From Nannochloropsis salina CCMP1776 (taxonomy: Eukaryota; Sar; Eustigmatophyceae; Eustigmatales; Monodopsidaceae), in NCBI GenBank assembly GCA_004565275.1, contig SDOX01000005.1:780765-844764 (forward strand): DNA of 64,000 nt, in the 5' to 3' direction. Of this stretch, positions 1-8,505 are shown in pieces. The notes under the pieces are model-generated. The model was not told the origin of the DNA, ran no database searches, and worked only from the letters and a program-made list of their open reading frames with translations. The position numbers and the translations under genes are program-made. How positions within the stretch are numbered: the first letter of the stretch is position 1; each line of letters begins with the position of its first letter.

Positions 1-1170
1 CCCTCCCCCCCCCCTCCCCCCCCGCGACCCTGCGCTGGGAAATTTGATGGCCGCGGATTGAAAGGCAGCAGCACAAAAGCGCCCGCAGCGGGCGGTAGCT
101 TGCTGCTGCCTCCGGACAAGGTGGCCCCTCTGCCCCCCTTGCTGGGCCCCCCGCCGCAGTATGGTCGGAGCGTAGCCGCGTTCCGAAGGCGGGAGATGAT
201 CGGAAAGGGAACTTACGGGGAAGTGTCGCGGGCGGTGGACAAAGATACTGGAGAGACCGTCGCTCTGAAGAAAATGAGCCTCACGCTCCCCGGCGAGGCG
301 AATCAGAAAGAGGGGCTGGCCGTGACCGCCCTACGGGAGCTGAAGGTGCTGCAGAAGCTTAGGCACAAGAACGTGGTGGCTTTGAAGGAGGTAGTGACCG
401 AGCACGGCCGGTCGCACATCCCGCACGAGGTGTACCTGGTCCTCGAGTACTGCGAGTCCGACCTGGCGGGCATAGTCAGGACGTGCTCTCTCCTCGGACT
501 GCACATCCGCAGCTACACCTACCAGATCCTGGCGGGGCTCGCCTACATCCAGCGGCACGGTCTCCTGCACCGGGACTTGAAGACTGCCAACATTCTGGTG
601 ACTCGCAACCACTTGGTCAAGATCGCGGACTGGGGCCTCTGCCGGTGGGAGCCGGAGCGGGAACGTGCCCGCCTGACGAATCCAGTGGTCACCCTCTGGT
701 ACAGGGCGCCGGAGCTCTTGCTTGGGACGGCCAAGTACGGGAAGGCGGTGGACATGTGGTCGTGTGGGGCTATATTTGTTGAGCTTCTGACGGGTAAGCC
801 TTTCGTGGAGGGCCGCGATGAGCTGGACCAGCTGGCCAGAGTCTTCGACGTCTGTGGCACGCCCGCCTACGACGGGCAGTACACGGGTCCCCGCTTCGTG
901 CGTCGCGCTCCTCGCTTGGCGGAGGAGCTGCGTCGGCGGGGTGTGCGGGACGAGAAAGCCATCGCTCTTGCCGAGCAGCTTTTGGCCGTGGAGCCTAAAA
1001 AGAGGCCTTCGGCGGACGCGGCGGCTGACGATGACTACTTCTGGAGCCCCGACGAGGCGGGCAATTTCCACGCTCCAAGCGATGACCCGGCCTCGCTGCC
1101 ACGTCTAGTGTCCTTCCGCTCCGGCGTAGACATGGATGACCTGCACGAATGGAACGTGAAGCGGAGATAA
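1..1170 (+). CDS. CDK9/CDKC-like protein kinase (5' end outside the window or on an unseen exon)
   Basis: Serine/threonine kinase of the cyclin-dependent family, closest in layout to the transcriptional CDKs (CDK9/CDK12, plant CDKC) that phosphorylate the RNA polymerase II tail with a cyclin partner. Counting from the TTG codon at 58, the Gly-rich loop GKGTYGEV is near residue 49, the ATP-site Lys is in VALKKM, the PITALRE-like cyclin helix reads VTALRELKVL, the catalytic loop HRDLKTANIL is near 171 and the activation segment has VTLWYRAPELLLG. The metal-binding DFG is replaced by DWG (near 191). The frame is open to base 1 without an ATG and begins proline-rich, as does the second kinase in the window; the ATG at 47 is in another frame and stops at once. 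The true start is therefore upstream. It converges on the paralogous minus-strand kinase at 1700-3403. The family call is secure; which CDK subclass it belongs to is inference. Confidence 0.85.
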   Translation, partial: PSPPPPPPRPCAGKFDGRGLKGSSTKAPAAGGSLLLPPDKVAPLPPLLGPPPQYGRSVAAFRRREMIGKGTYGEVSRAVDKDTGETVALKKMSLTLPGEANQKEGLAVTALRELKVLQKLRHKNVVALKEVVTEHGRSHIPHEVYLVLEYCESDLAGIVRTCSLLGLHIRSYTYQILAGLAYIQRHGLLHRDLKTANILVTRNHLVKIADWGLCRWEPERERARLTNPVVTLWYRAPELLLGTAKYGKAVDMWSCGAIFVELLTGKPFVEGRDELDQLARVFDVCGTPAYDGQYTGPRFVRRAPRLAEELRRRGVRDEKAIALAEQLLAVEPKKRPSADAAADDDYFWSPDEAGNFHAPSDDPASLPRLVSFRSGVDMDDLHEWNVKRR

Positions 1171-1699
1171 GCATAAAGGTGGTCCACGACGGAGGTGGAG
1201 GAGGGAAGCTGCGTGAGGGGTGGGTGGGCGGGGAGGAGTAGAATTTTGGGAGAAAGTGTGATCTCGAGGTGGGCAGTGCGTTTTGCATGCCGCACAAACA
1301 AGGGCTTTGGGGATAAGAGATGGCAGTCGTAAGAGCACTGGCACCTGTCAGACAAGAAGTTGTAAGGTTTTGACATGAGCTTTCACTATGTAGTTGAGTG
1401 GATGCGGCGAAAGAGAGGTAGAGTGAGCTGCCCGAAGTGCGGACTGATTGCTTTTCAAATTAAAAAGATGTACTTGTAGTGATGGAGGGAATAAATGGGT
1501 AGAAATTGAGACAATATCCTGCGTTTGGGCATTGGTGCGTGCGGTGTCAGCGTCAAAGAGCCGTCCGCCTGAAACGAGGCCTGTACAAGATTTCGAACAA
1601 GGAAGGGTGAAATGCAAGAAGTAGAAAACCACAAAAGAAAGCCATCGGTCTTCACCACATTTGGATTATTTCCTTTGATCGACTCGCCGGCTGGCCAGC
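1171..1699. other. Intergenic, between two convergent kinase genes
   Basis: About 530 bases holding the two 3' untranslated regions. Short frames on both strands have no recognisable protein similarity. An AATAAA-like stretch lies at about 1490. Nothing else seen. Confidence 0.5.
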
Positions 1700-3403
1700 C
1701 TACCCCTTGCCACCTACAGTGGGGACCATCCGCCGCAGGGGTACAAGGGGCGGCAGCTTCTCTGGATCTTTGGGCTCGTCTTGCCAGAGAAACTCATGAT
1801 CCAGCGCCTGTATCGCCGTCAGGCGACAGGAGGGGTCGAGGGCCAAGAGCTTGTCGACGAGGTCTGCGCCCTCGGGCCCGCCTGAGGTCCCCGCCAGCTC
1901 CTCCTTGAGGCGCCGAGGGCGGGCTGGGAGCGGCGGCCGATGAGAAGAGGACAACGCTGTGGTCTGAGTAGCAGGGCGGCTAGCGGGAGCTCTCATCCAG
2001 CTCTTCGGAGCAGGAGTCCCGCACGATCTAAAAATAAGGTGCATTTGCTCGAGCTCATCGCGACCTTGGAAGAGAGTGCGCAGTAGAAAGAGCTCGGCTA
2101 CGAGACAGCCGATGGACCAGATGTCGATGGCGGTCGTGTAGCTGGACACACCCATCAGTAGCTCGGGCGCCCGATACCATAGCGTCACAACGTTGTCCGT
2201 ATAACGACTGCCCTTCTCCTTCTCGGACTTTCTCGCGCTGGCTACAGCGTAATGCACGTTAGCCCCCACGTCTTCATCTGCAGTAGCCTCGGCAGGCTCT
2301 GTAGGAGGGCGCCATGAGCGGGCTAATCCCCAATCTGCTATCTTCAGCCGACAGTTCCGCGTGACAAGAATGTTCGCGGCCTTGATATCGCGATGCACGA
2401 CACGATTGGAGTGAATGTACAGCATGCCCTCGAGCAACTGACGTGTGAAGGAGCAGACGTGATCCCGTGTCAGCTGAAAGCGTCCCTCACGCACTGCTTT
2501 TAGGACGTCGAGAATATCTCCCTCGCAGTATTCAAATACCATGTAAATTGAGGATGGCACACTTCTGCTCTCTCCGTTTTGGCTGTTGGTATCCGACGAA
2601 GTGACGATTTCCTCCAGACGCACAATGTTTGGATGTGACATGCAGCTTAGGATTTTGATCTCCCGAAGGGCTGTAATTGGGAACTTGAAAATTTGGAAAA
2701 AGATGAAATGACCGATGGTTACGCTTGATACAGGAGACATGATGCATATTTATGACTCTGCTCCAAATACCAGCTTGTTTGCAAAATAAATCGTTATCAA
2801 ATACCCTCAAACTCTACCCGACCAAAGTCGGGCTTTGGTCAGGAAGCGTCATTGCATACTAAGAGATGAGCATCGGACACGAGCACTACTCGAGAAGTAC
2901 CTTACCCCATCACGTTGTGGTTCGGGACGAGGGTCATCCAATTTTATCTTTTTTAAGGCGACCACCTTGTCACTTCCCCGGACGCGCCCTCGGAACACGT
3001 AGCCATATGTGCCACTGCCAATCTGCTCTAGAATTTCATATTTAGATGCCATATTTGTCGCTCCAATCACTACCGCCGGAGCAACGGTTTGCTCTTGAGC
3101 TATTTGAGGAGAACTTGTTGCTGACACCTGCTGGCCTGGCACTGTACCCGACCCGCTCGTCTTGTCGAAAACTGGACGCTTTTGAGAGGCAATATTTCTC
3201 GGTGGTGGAGGCGGTGGCACCTTTTCTCGAGACGTTTCAATTTCTTGATCCTTTGTTACATTCATAGATGGACACTCTATTCGTCTCTTGGGAGGGCGAT
3301 CTGGCAGAGGAGGCGGAGGAGGCTTCGTCTTCGGCCGTGGTATTGGAGGCGGGGGAGGAGGGCGCCGAGACGGCGGCACTGACACCTGCGGAGGGAAAGG
3401 CAT
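1700..3403 (-). CDS. CDK9/CDKC-like protein kinase with proline-rich N-terminus, two exons
   Basis: Second transcription-type cyclin-dependent kinase. Exon 1 (3403-2906) encodes a Pro-rich tail of about 120 residues and the N-lobe (YEILEQIGSGTYGYVFRG, VVALKKIKLD). Exon 2 (2683-1700) starts exactly at FPITALREIKIL and carries HRDIKAANILV, DWGLARSW, YTDNVVTLWYRAPELLMG and the C-lobe. The intron (2905-2684, 222 nt) has GTAAGG and CAAG borders and joins in phase 0, giving the contiguous DG-FPITALRE typical of CDK9, about 493 aa in total. DFG is again DWG. The C-lobe segment after CGTPAPKSW aligns poorly with CDKs and is Pro/Ser-rich; this may be lineage-specific sequence or a small undetected intron. 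It converges with the kinase at 1-1170, so the pair may be an old tail-to-tail duplication. Confidence 0.85.
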
Positions 3404-3692
3404 CGCACCAACCTAGATGGTATTGTAAATCAGTGTCTTGTGGAAGGATTTCACGGGCAGCGCAAGTTGCCGGTCGTTATCGCCGATTCAACGGGTGGGG
3501 AGCCGTTCCACGCAGCCGTCCCGTTGCTTTAAGGTGGGCCGCACGGGCCTTAAGATGTCACCACATCCAGCGTTCGGGTGATCTACCATCCCCGTCTTAG
3601 TGTGAAGCAACCTGATCGTAGACAAAACTGCCTGGCTTAAGCATGGCTGTCGTTGTATCTTTCATCGTGCTTACCAACTAGCCTAACCCACA
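3404..3692. promoter_or_regulatory. Shared divergent upstream region
   Basis: The 289 bases separate the start codons of the minus-strand kinase and the plus-strand acidic coiled-coil gene, so they must hold both promoters or 5' leaders. No specific site was recognised. Bidirectional use is inferred from layout only. Confidence 0.4.
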
Positions 3693-5438
3693 ATGCAGGC
3701 CATGTATACGAGGGGACCGCGTAGTCGAGGCCTGCATGGAGACATCGACGCGGCATACATATCGTCTTTCGCATCACTACCCTCTTCCCGTCAATTTTGT
3801 GTGAGAAAAATCTCACATCATTCCGATTCACAAATTATCGATTCGTGGAATCGTAACTTTGGACCTGATAGCGACTTTTTCGAGCCGGAGGACCCTCGTC
3901 GCATAGTGGGAGGAATCACCCCACAACAAATACGCGAGCGCTTAGATACTCAATCAAACGAACTCATAAAATTGCAGAAGGAAATTGTCGAGGCGAAGCG
4001 ACGAGCGGAATTTGAGCGCTCTCAAATTCAGGCTCAAGTAAATGGATTCGCCGCAATAGCACGTGCCGCAGCTCGCCAGGCCAAGAGTGAAGGAGCTGAT
4101 GCCATTGAACTGGCGAAATTGGTTCACGAACACGAAGTGACACGCCTTAAAAAGGCTCATGTAGCTGAAGTTGCTGAGTTGAAAGCGCAGGTAGAAGCGC
4201 TCGAAAGCCAACTCCGTGAGAAACAAGGCAACCACGCGGAGCAGGGCGTACCACCGCAGCGACAATACCTCTCGACTACCCGCAATATTTTACATCCTAT
4301 GCGGTCGCGATGGACCTGTATGCCTCTTGATAAATCACCCGTTTTCACCACATCCACGCAAACCCCATGGATTGGTAGCCAGCAGTCCGGCCCGCGCCAG
4401 CCCCTGATCGAGGCTCCTCTTTGGGACGATGGATTAGCCACCTCAAGCAAGTGTGGGAGCGGCCACACGCAAGAGGAGGACCTTCCGCGCCAGTCTCCTG
4501 CCCCAAAGCCAATGCCCATACTGCCAGTGCAATCCGAGCAAGAGCAGTCGTTACTGGAAAAGCGAATGCGGGATTTGCACGAGTTGTATGCCGCCACGCG
4601 GATTACCGGGCGCGCTGCGGCGAAGGCGCCGGCGCCACCAGAGGAAGAGAAAATAGGAGAGAAGAATGACATAACGAAGCGCTTAGATGCGACTTTGGGA
4701 AATGTAGATGTTTACCCGTCTCGTGGATCGGAGGGGGAAAGCGGTCACGCCAAGAGAGTAGGTGACGAGGCCGGGAAGGAAGCGATCGGGTCAGCCGGAG
4801 CGGGACAGAGGAGGACTCAGAGACTGGCACCGACAAACAAGCATAGCCGAAACGCAGCAGGGGCTAAGGCACTTAAAAGGGGGGAGATGAAGGGAACGGG
4901 AGCGGACCATCGCAAATCCGCCGCTACGGTCAGCCACAAAGAATTTTCTCGCCTTGACCCAACACAATATCCGGCTTTGACTGTCAGAAATAGGTATTTA
5001 TTCCCTCAACATGCTGACATCAGCTTCACAGCGGTCCCCCATGCACCAGGAAACGTTCAAGACTTTATTCAGGACTCGTCGAGCGCACGAAGGGAGAGGA
5101 GACCAGAGGTCGATCTCGAGGTAGCGAGCAGCCAAAAGGCAAGGGCGAAGTATCAGAAGGAAGGGAGAGAGGACAAGGACGAGGAAGACGCAGAGAGTGA
5201 AAATCAAAAAGAAAATGAAGGTGAAGAAGAAGAAGAAGGAGAGAAGGAGGAGGAGGAGGAGGAGCAGGAGGAGGAGGAGGAGGAGGAAGAGGAGGAGGAG
5301 GAGGAGGAGGATGATGACGACGATGATGATGATGATGATGATGAGTACGAGCACGGCGATGATGAGGAAAATGAAGAAGATGAGAACGAATACGAGGACG
5401 AGGAGGAATATGCAGATGACCCGCAGGAGGGGATATAG
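3693..5438 (+). CDS. Unrecognised coiled-coil protein with a highly acidic C-terminal tail
   Basis: A 581-residue open frame with no family recognised. Residues about 85-190 are rich in heptad-like Leu/Ile, Glu and Lys (for example LDTQSNELIKLQKEIVEAK and LKAQVEALESQLREKQ), predicting a coiled coil. The middle (200-480) is polar and probably disordered. From about residue 490 the tail is almost pure Glu then Asp, encoded by GAG/GAA then GAT/GAC triplet runs at about 5215-5350. Such tails occur in histone-binding, nucleolar and cytoskeletal proteins but are not diagnostic. The start ATG at 3693 is preceded by ACAA; a second ATG lies three codons on. It is convergent with the GET3-like gene 250 bases downstream. 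Reality is supported by frame length and by non-repetitive N-terminal sequence; function is unknown. Confidence 0.65.
   Translation: MQAMYTRGPRSRGLHGDIDAAYISSFASLPSSRQFCVRKISHHSDSQIIDSWNRNFGPDSDFFEPEDPRRIVGGITPQQIRERLDTQSNELIKLQKEIVEAKRRAEFERSQIQAQVNGFAAIARAAARQAKSEGADAIELAKLVHEHEVTRLKKAHVAEVAELKAQVEALESQLREKQGNHAEQGVPPQRQYLSTTRNILHPMRSRWTCMPLDKSPVFTTSTQTPWIGSQQSGPRQPLIEAPLWDDGLATSSKCGSGHTQEEDLPRQSPAPKPMPILPVQSEQEQSLLEKRMRDLHELYAATRITGRAAAKAPAPPEEEKIGEKNDITKRLDATLGNVDVYPSRGSEGESGHAKRVGDEAGKEAIGSAGAGQRRTQRLAPTNKHSRNAAGAKALKRGEMKGTGADHRKSAATVSHKEFSRLDPTQYPALTVRNRYLFPQHADISFTAVPHAPGNVQDFIQDSSSARRERRPEVDLEVASSQKARAKYQKEGREDKDEEDAESENQKENEGEEEEEGEKEEEEEEQEEEEEEEEEEEEEEDDDDDDDDDDDEYEHGDDEENEEDENEYEDEEEYADDPQEGI
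5215..5350 (+). repeat. GAG/GAA then GAT triplet repeat tract inside a coding region
   Basis: Imperfect runs of GAG and GAA (about 5215-5310) pass into GAT/GAC repeats (about 5311-5345). In the coding frame they give poly-Glu and poly-Asp; other frames give poly-Arg, poly-Ser or poly-Leu, which are artefacts. Triplet periodicity keeps the host frame open, as expected for length changes tolerated in a coding tract. Confidence 0.85.
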
Positions 5439-5690
5439 GGGAGAGGACCCCTTTTCGATGACAATCGAGGGGGGCATGTTTCGGGATGGATGTCGACAGG
5501 GTGGTTGCGCAGACTTTCGAAGCAATGGATCAAAATCACGTAACCAAAAGAAGCTTTTGTCTATTTTGTGTATTTTCACGTGTTGTTTACATTAATATGC
5601 GCCGCGTCACGTTATTTCTAGCTATGTGACCGAAAAGTAGGACATATTGGGGTTAGAGCGTCCATCCACCTCGCCACCAGACAGCGCCGC

Positions 5691-8252
5691 TCAAGGCCCT
5701 TTCCCTGCTCCCGGCCGCGTTAAGACGTCCGCTAGGACCCGCAAGGCGTACACCGTCTTCATTTCCGTATCGAAGTAAGGCACCTCTGTCACCTGCACGC
5801 CTCCCGCCGCCACCGCCCTCTCCACGTCCGCCAAGGCCACCTGCTGCCCGGCCCGCAACCGCGCCCAGTAGCCCTGCGACACCTCCTCGCCCAGCACTTG
5901 ATTGATCACGACCCTGCGGATGGCCACGTCCTGCTCCTTCAAGGCCTCTACCAGTCGTTCCGTCTCGGCCAACGCCATCTCCGTGGGGATGGTGACCGCC
6001 ACGAACTCGGCGCGGGCGGGGTCGTGCAGCAGGTCGTCCAGCTCGATCATCTTCAGCTGGAACTCCCGGAGACGGTCCCGGGGCAGCCCTTCATCTTCTG
6101 CTTCCAAGCCACCTCCTCCTACTCCCTCATCCCCTTCACTAAAGCCTTTGTCCTTCCCGCCTCCCGCCAGCCCTCCGAACATATCCATGAGCGACGAGGC
6201 CCCCCTGAGCCGCTCTCGGATGGATATGACCCGTTCCAGGAAGCCTTCCAGGAATTCAGGAAAACTTAGAAGCCGCAGGGTATGCCCAGTGGGGGCTGTG
6301 TCGATGATAATGCGATCGAAGCGTTTCCCCTCCCCCGGTGTGCCCTCCTTGAGCAACTTCAGCACGCGCGCCAGCGCCACCAGCTCGTCCGTGCCGGGCG
6401 GCGCCGACTCGAAAACGTCCGCGAACTCCCCTACCTGGAGCTGGTCCATTATCCCATTGCCCTTCATAGCCCCTTTCGTCCCCTTTCCAAGGCCTTGCAG
6501 CACTTGCTTGAACTCCTCGACCGCCTCCTCCGTGTCCACCTCGAGGGCGAAGAGCCGCCCGGGCCCGTAGAGTCCCGCTACCTCGGTGACGCGGCCGCTC
6601 GACAGGTCCATCTCCAGGGCGTCGCCCAGAGAGTGCGCGGGGTCGGTGCTGACGATGGCGGTGGTGAACCCAGAGTCCGCGAGTTTCACGGCCAGGGCCG
6701 CAGACGACGACGTCTTCCCCACGCCACCTTTCCCTCCGAAGAGGACGAAGCGGGTGGCGATGGGCCCGCCCGACTCAAACAGGTCTCCGAAGACCGACCC
6801 CGGGCTTGTCTCGAATGCTGCATCGGCCATGAACTTGAGCCCAAAGACGCCTTTCACCTCGACATCCAAATAAGGTACCTGCACGGTCGAGAGGCCGTGG
6901 TCCGCCACCAGACCCCGCTCCACACGCTGGAGGCAGAGCGCCTGGCCCCTGCCGATCCGAGCCATGTGTTGGCTCTGGTCTTCGTCCTGCACGAGCTTGT
7001 TCACCACCAGGTGTCGCACCGCAATCTTTTCTTTGCGGAGGGCCGCGAGCAAACGTTTGGATTCAGCCACCGCCAGCTGCGTGGCGATCGTGACGATACA
7101 GAATTCCGTCGCGTCCTGGTCTCGGAACAATTCCCGCAGCTCCACCATCTGCAGCTTCGCCCTCTCCACTTTGGCTAGCAGCTCGTCGGTCGCCCGCAAT
7201 CGCTCCTGAGATTCCACGGAGCCCCCGCCGAAGAGACTGGACAGGGAGGAGAGAACCTTGGAGAGGCGGAGCTGGAGCTTCACCAGCTTGCCCAGAAAGC
7301 CGTCCAAGAAGTCAGGGAAACTCAAGAGCCGCAGGGTATGTCCCGTCGGCGCCGTGTCGATGACCACGCGGTCGAACGTCAGACCGTTCACGGCAGCACC
7401 CTCTTTGCTCGTGCTTCCCTTTCCTTTCGAGAGGCGCACCACGTCGGCTAATGCAATAAGCTCATCGATGCCCGGGGGGGGGGTTGTTCAGGATGGCCAC
7501 GAAGTCCTCCAGACCCAGGCCGGCCAAAATCTCCTCCGAAACGCCAAACTGAGCCGCTAATGCGCTGACGTCTAGCTCCTTGAACAGCGCGCGGAAACGA
7601 TCCAGAGCTCGCGTCGTGTCCACCTCCATGGCCCACAGGTTGTCGCACCCCTCAACTCGGACGGGATCCCCGCCTGATACTTTTTGCTCCAGCAAGTCGC
7701 CCAATGAATGTGCGGGGTCTGTACTGATGATGAGGGTTTTCAGCCCTTTGTCGGCCAAATGTACAGCGATTGCTGTCGAAGTGCTGGTCTTCCCCACGCC
7801 ACCTTTACCGCCGAAAAATATGAACCGCTGCGTCAATCCCGTCTTCCGCGTTTCGGCTAGCTCTGCTAAATTCGGAAGTCCCGTTAAAGACGGAGAGCTA
7901 CTTTGTGTCGCAGTAGAGGCGACCGCCATGCGTGATGCCCTTTCTTGTCGCATCTGTGGTGAGGTTGAAAGGCGGCCACGTGGGGGAAGGGACGCGAGTC
8001 CCACGAAACATGACTGAGGATTGGCGGTGCCTCTCAAGCACGTTCCTCCTACACACCTACCCGAAGTGGTCCGCTGAATTGCAAGTACTGCTCGAATTGA
8101 ACATTTACACCTCGCGTCAGGCGTGCGGCTGGCCTGACAAATCCCTTCACATGATTTGGCACGATTACTGCTAGAAGGGGTAGAAGCCAGAGTTTTTTGG
8201 ACCAAATCCGTGCTTGGGCCGCGGGGTTGGCAGCGTGGTACCCGACGCCCAT
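5691..8252 (-). CDS. Two-domain GET3/ArsA-type ATPase, probably plastid-directed, with one apparent frameshift
   Basis: Anion-pump/tail-anchored-protein-targeting ATPase with two fused ATPase halves. The N-half has [24 protein letters not shown] and [18 protein letters not shown]; the C-half repeats all three. Eukaryotic cytosolic GET3 is single-domain, so this is the duplicated, ArsA-like type. Proposed exon 1 (8252-8061) encodes MGVGYH... with a hydrophobic stretch [12 protein letters not shown] and then [10 protein letters not shown], a signal peptide plus plastid-type Phe. The intron 8060-7954 (107 nt) has GTAGGT and CACAG borders in phase 0. The reading frame breaks at a run of ten G (7474-7483): one frame ends just after NNPPPG, while the conserved continuation [15 protein letters not shown] lies in the neighbouring frame. 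One base fewer would restore a conventional protein of about 817 aa, so this is more likely a homopolymer sequence error than a decayed gene. Its 5' leader abuts the ligase stop codon. Confidence 0.8.
7474..7483. repeat. Ten-G homopolymer at the GET3-like frame break
   Basis: A run of ten G on the plus strand reads as Pro codons on the minus strand in the conserved PPPGIDE segment of the ATPase. The family motif continues in the other frame immediately after it. Homopolymers of this length are classic sites of sequencing or assembly length error. Confidence 0.7.
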
Positions 8253-8505
8253 GCGTAAGGGTAATATTTTCCTATGAGACAAAACATGTAAAATAAGTGT
8301 CAGTAAATGGTCCAAAATAACCTTTTCCCCTCCTCGCCGCCAACAGCTCGAAGGATGACGTGTAGCAAGAACCCTAAAGCAACCTCCTGACCCCCTCCTT
8401 TTCCCATTATGGGACAATTTGTACGAGGCTCTATCACGTGACGGGTACTTTTGTTGAACTTTATGTTTTGATGCTTCATACAACAGCTGCAATTGCATCT
8501 TTCTC

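Noticed and set aside
331-1071. A 246-codon frame antisense to the first kinase.
   Set aside because: Shadow of a conserved kinase domain; no motif of its own.
5197-5595. Arg-rich, Ser-rich and Leu-rich frames over the acidic tail region.
   Set aside because: Out-of-frame readings of the GAG/GAT triplet tract inside the coiled-coil gene.
6282-7178. A 298-codon plus-strand frame opposite the GET3-like gene.
   Set aside because: Antisense shadow: the minus-strand frame carries duplicated P-loops and family motifs, and this one has none.
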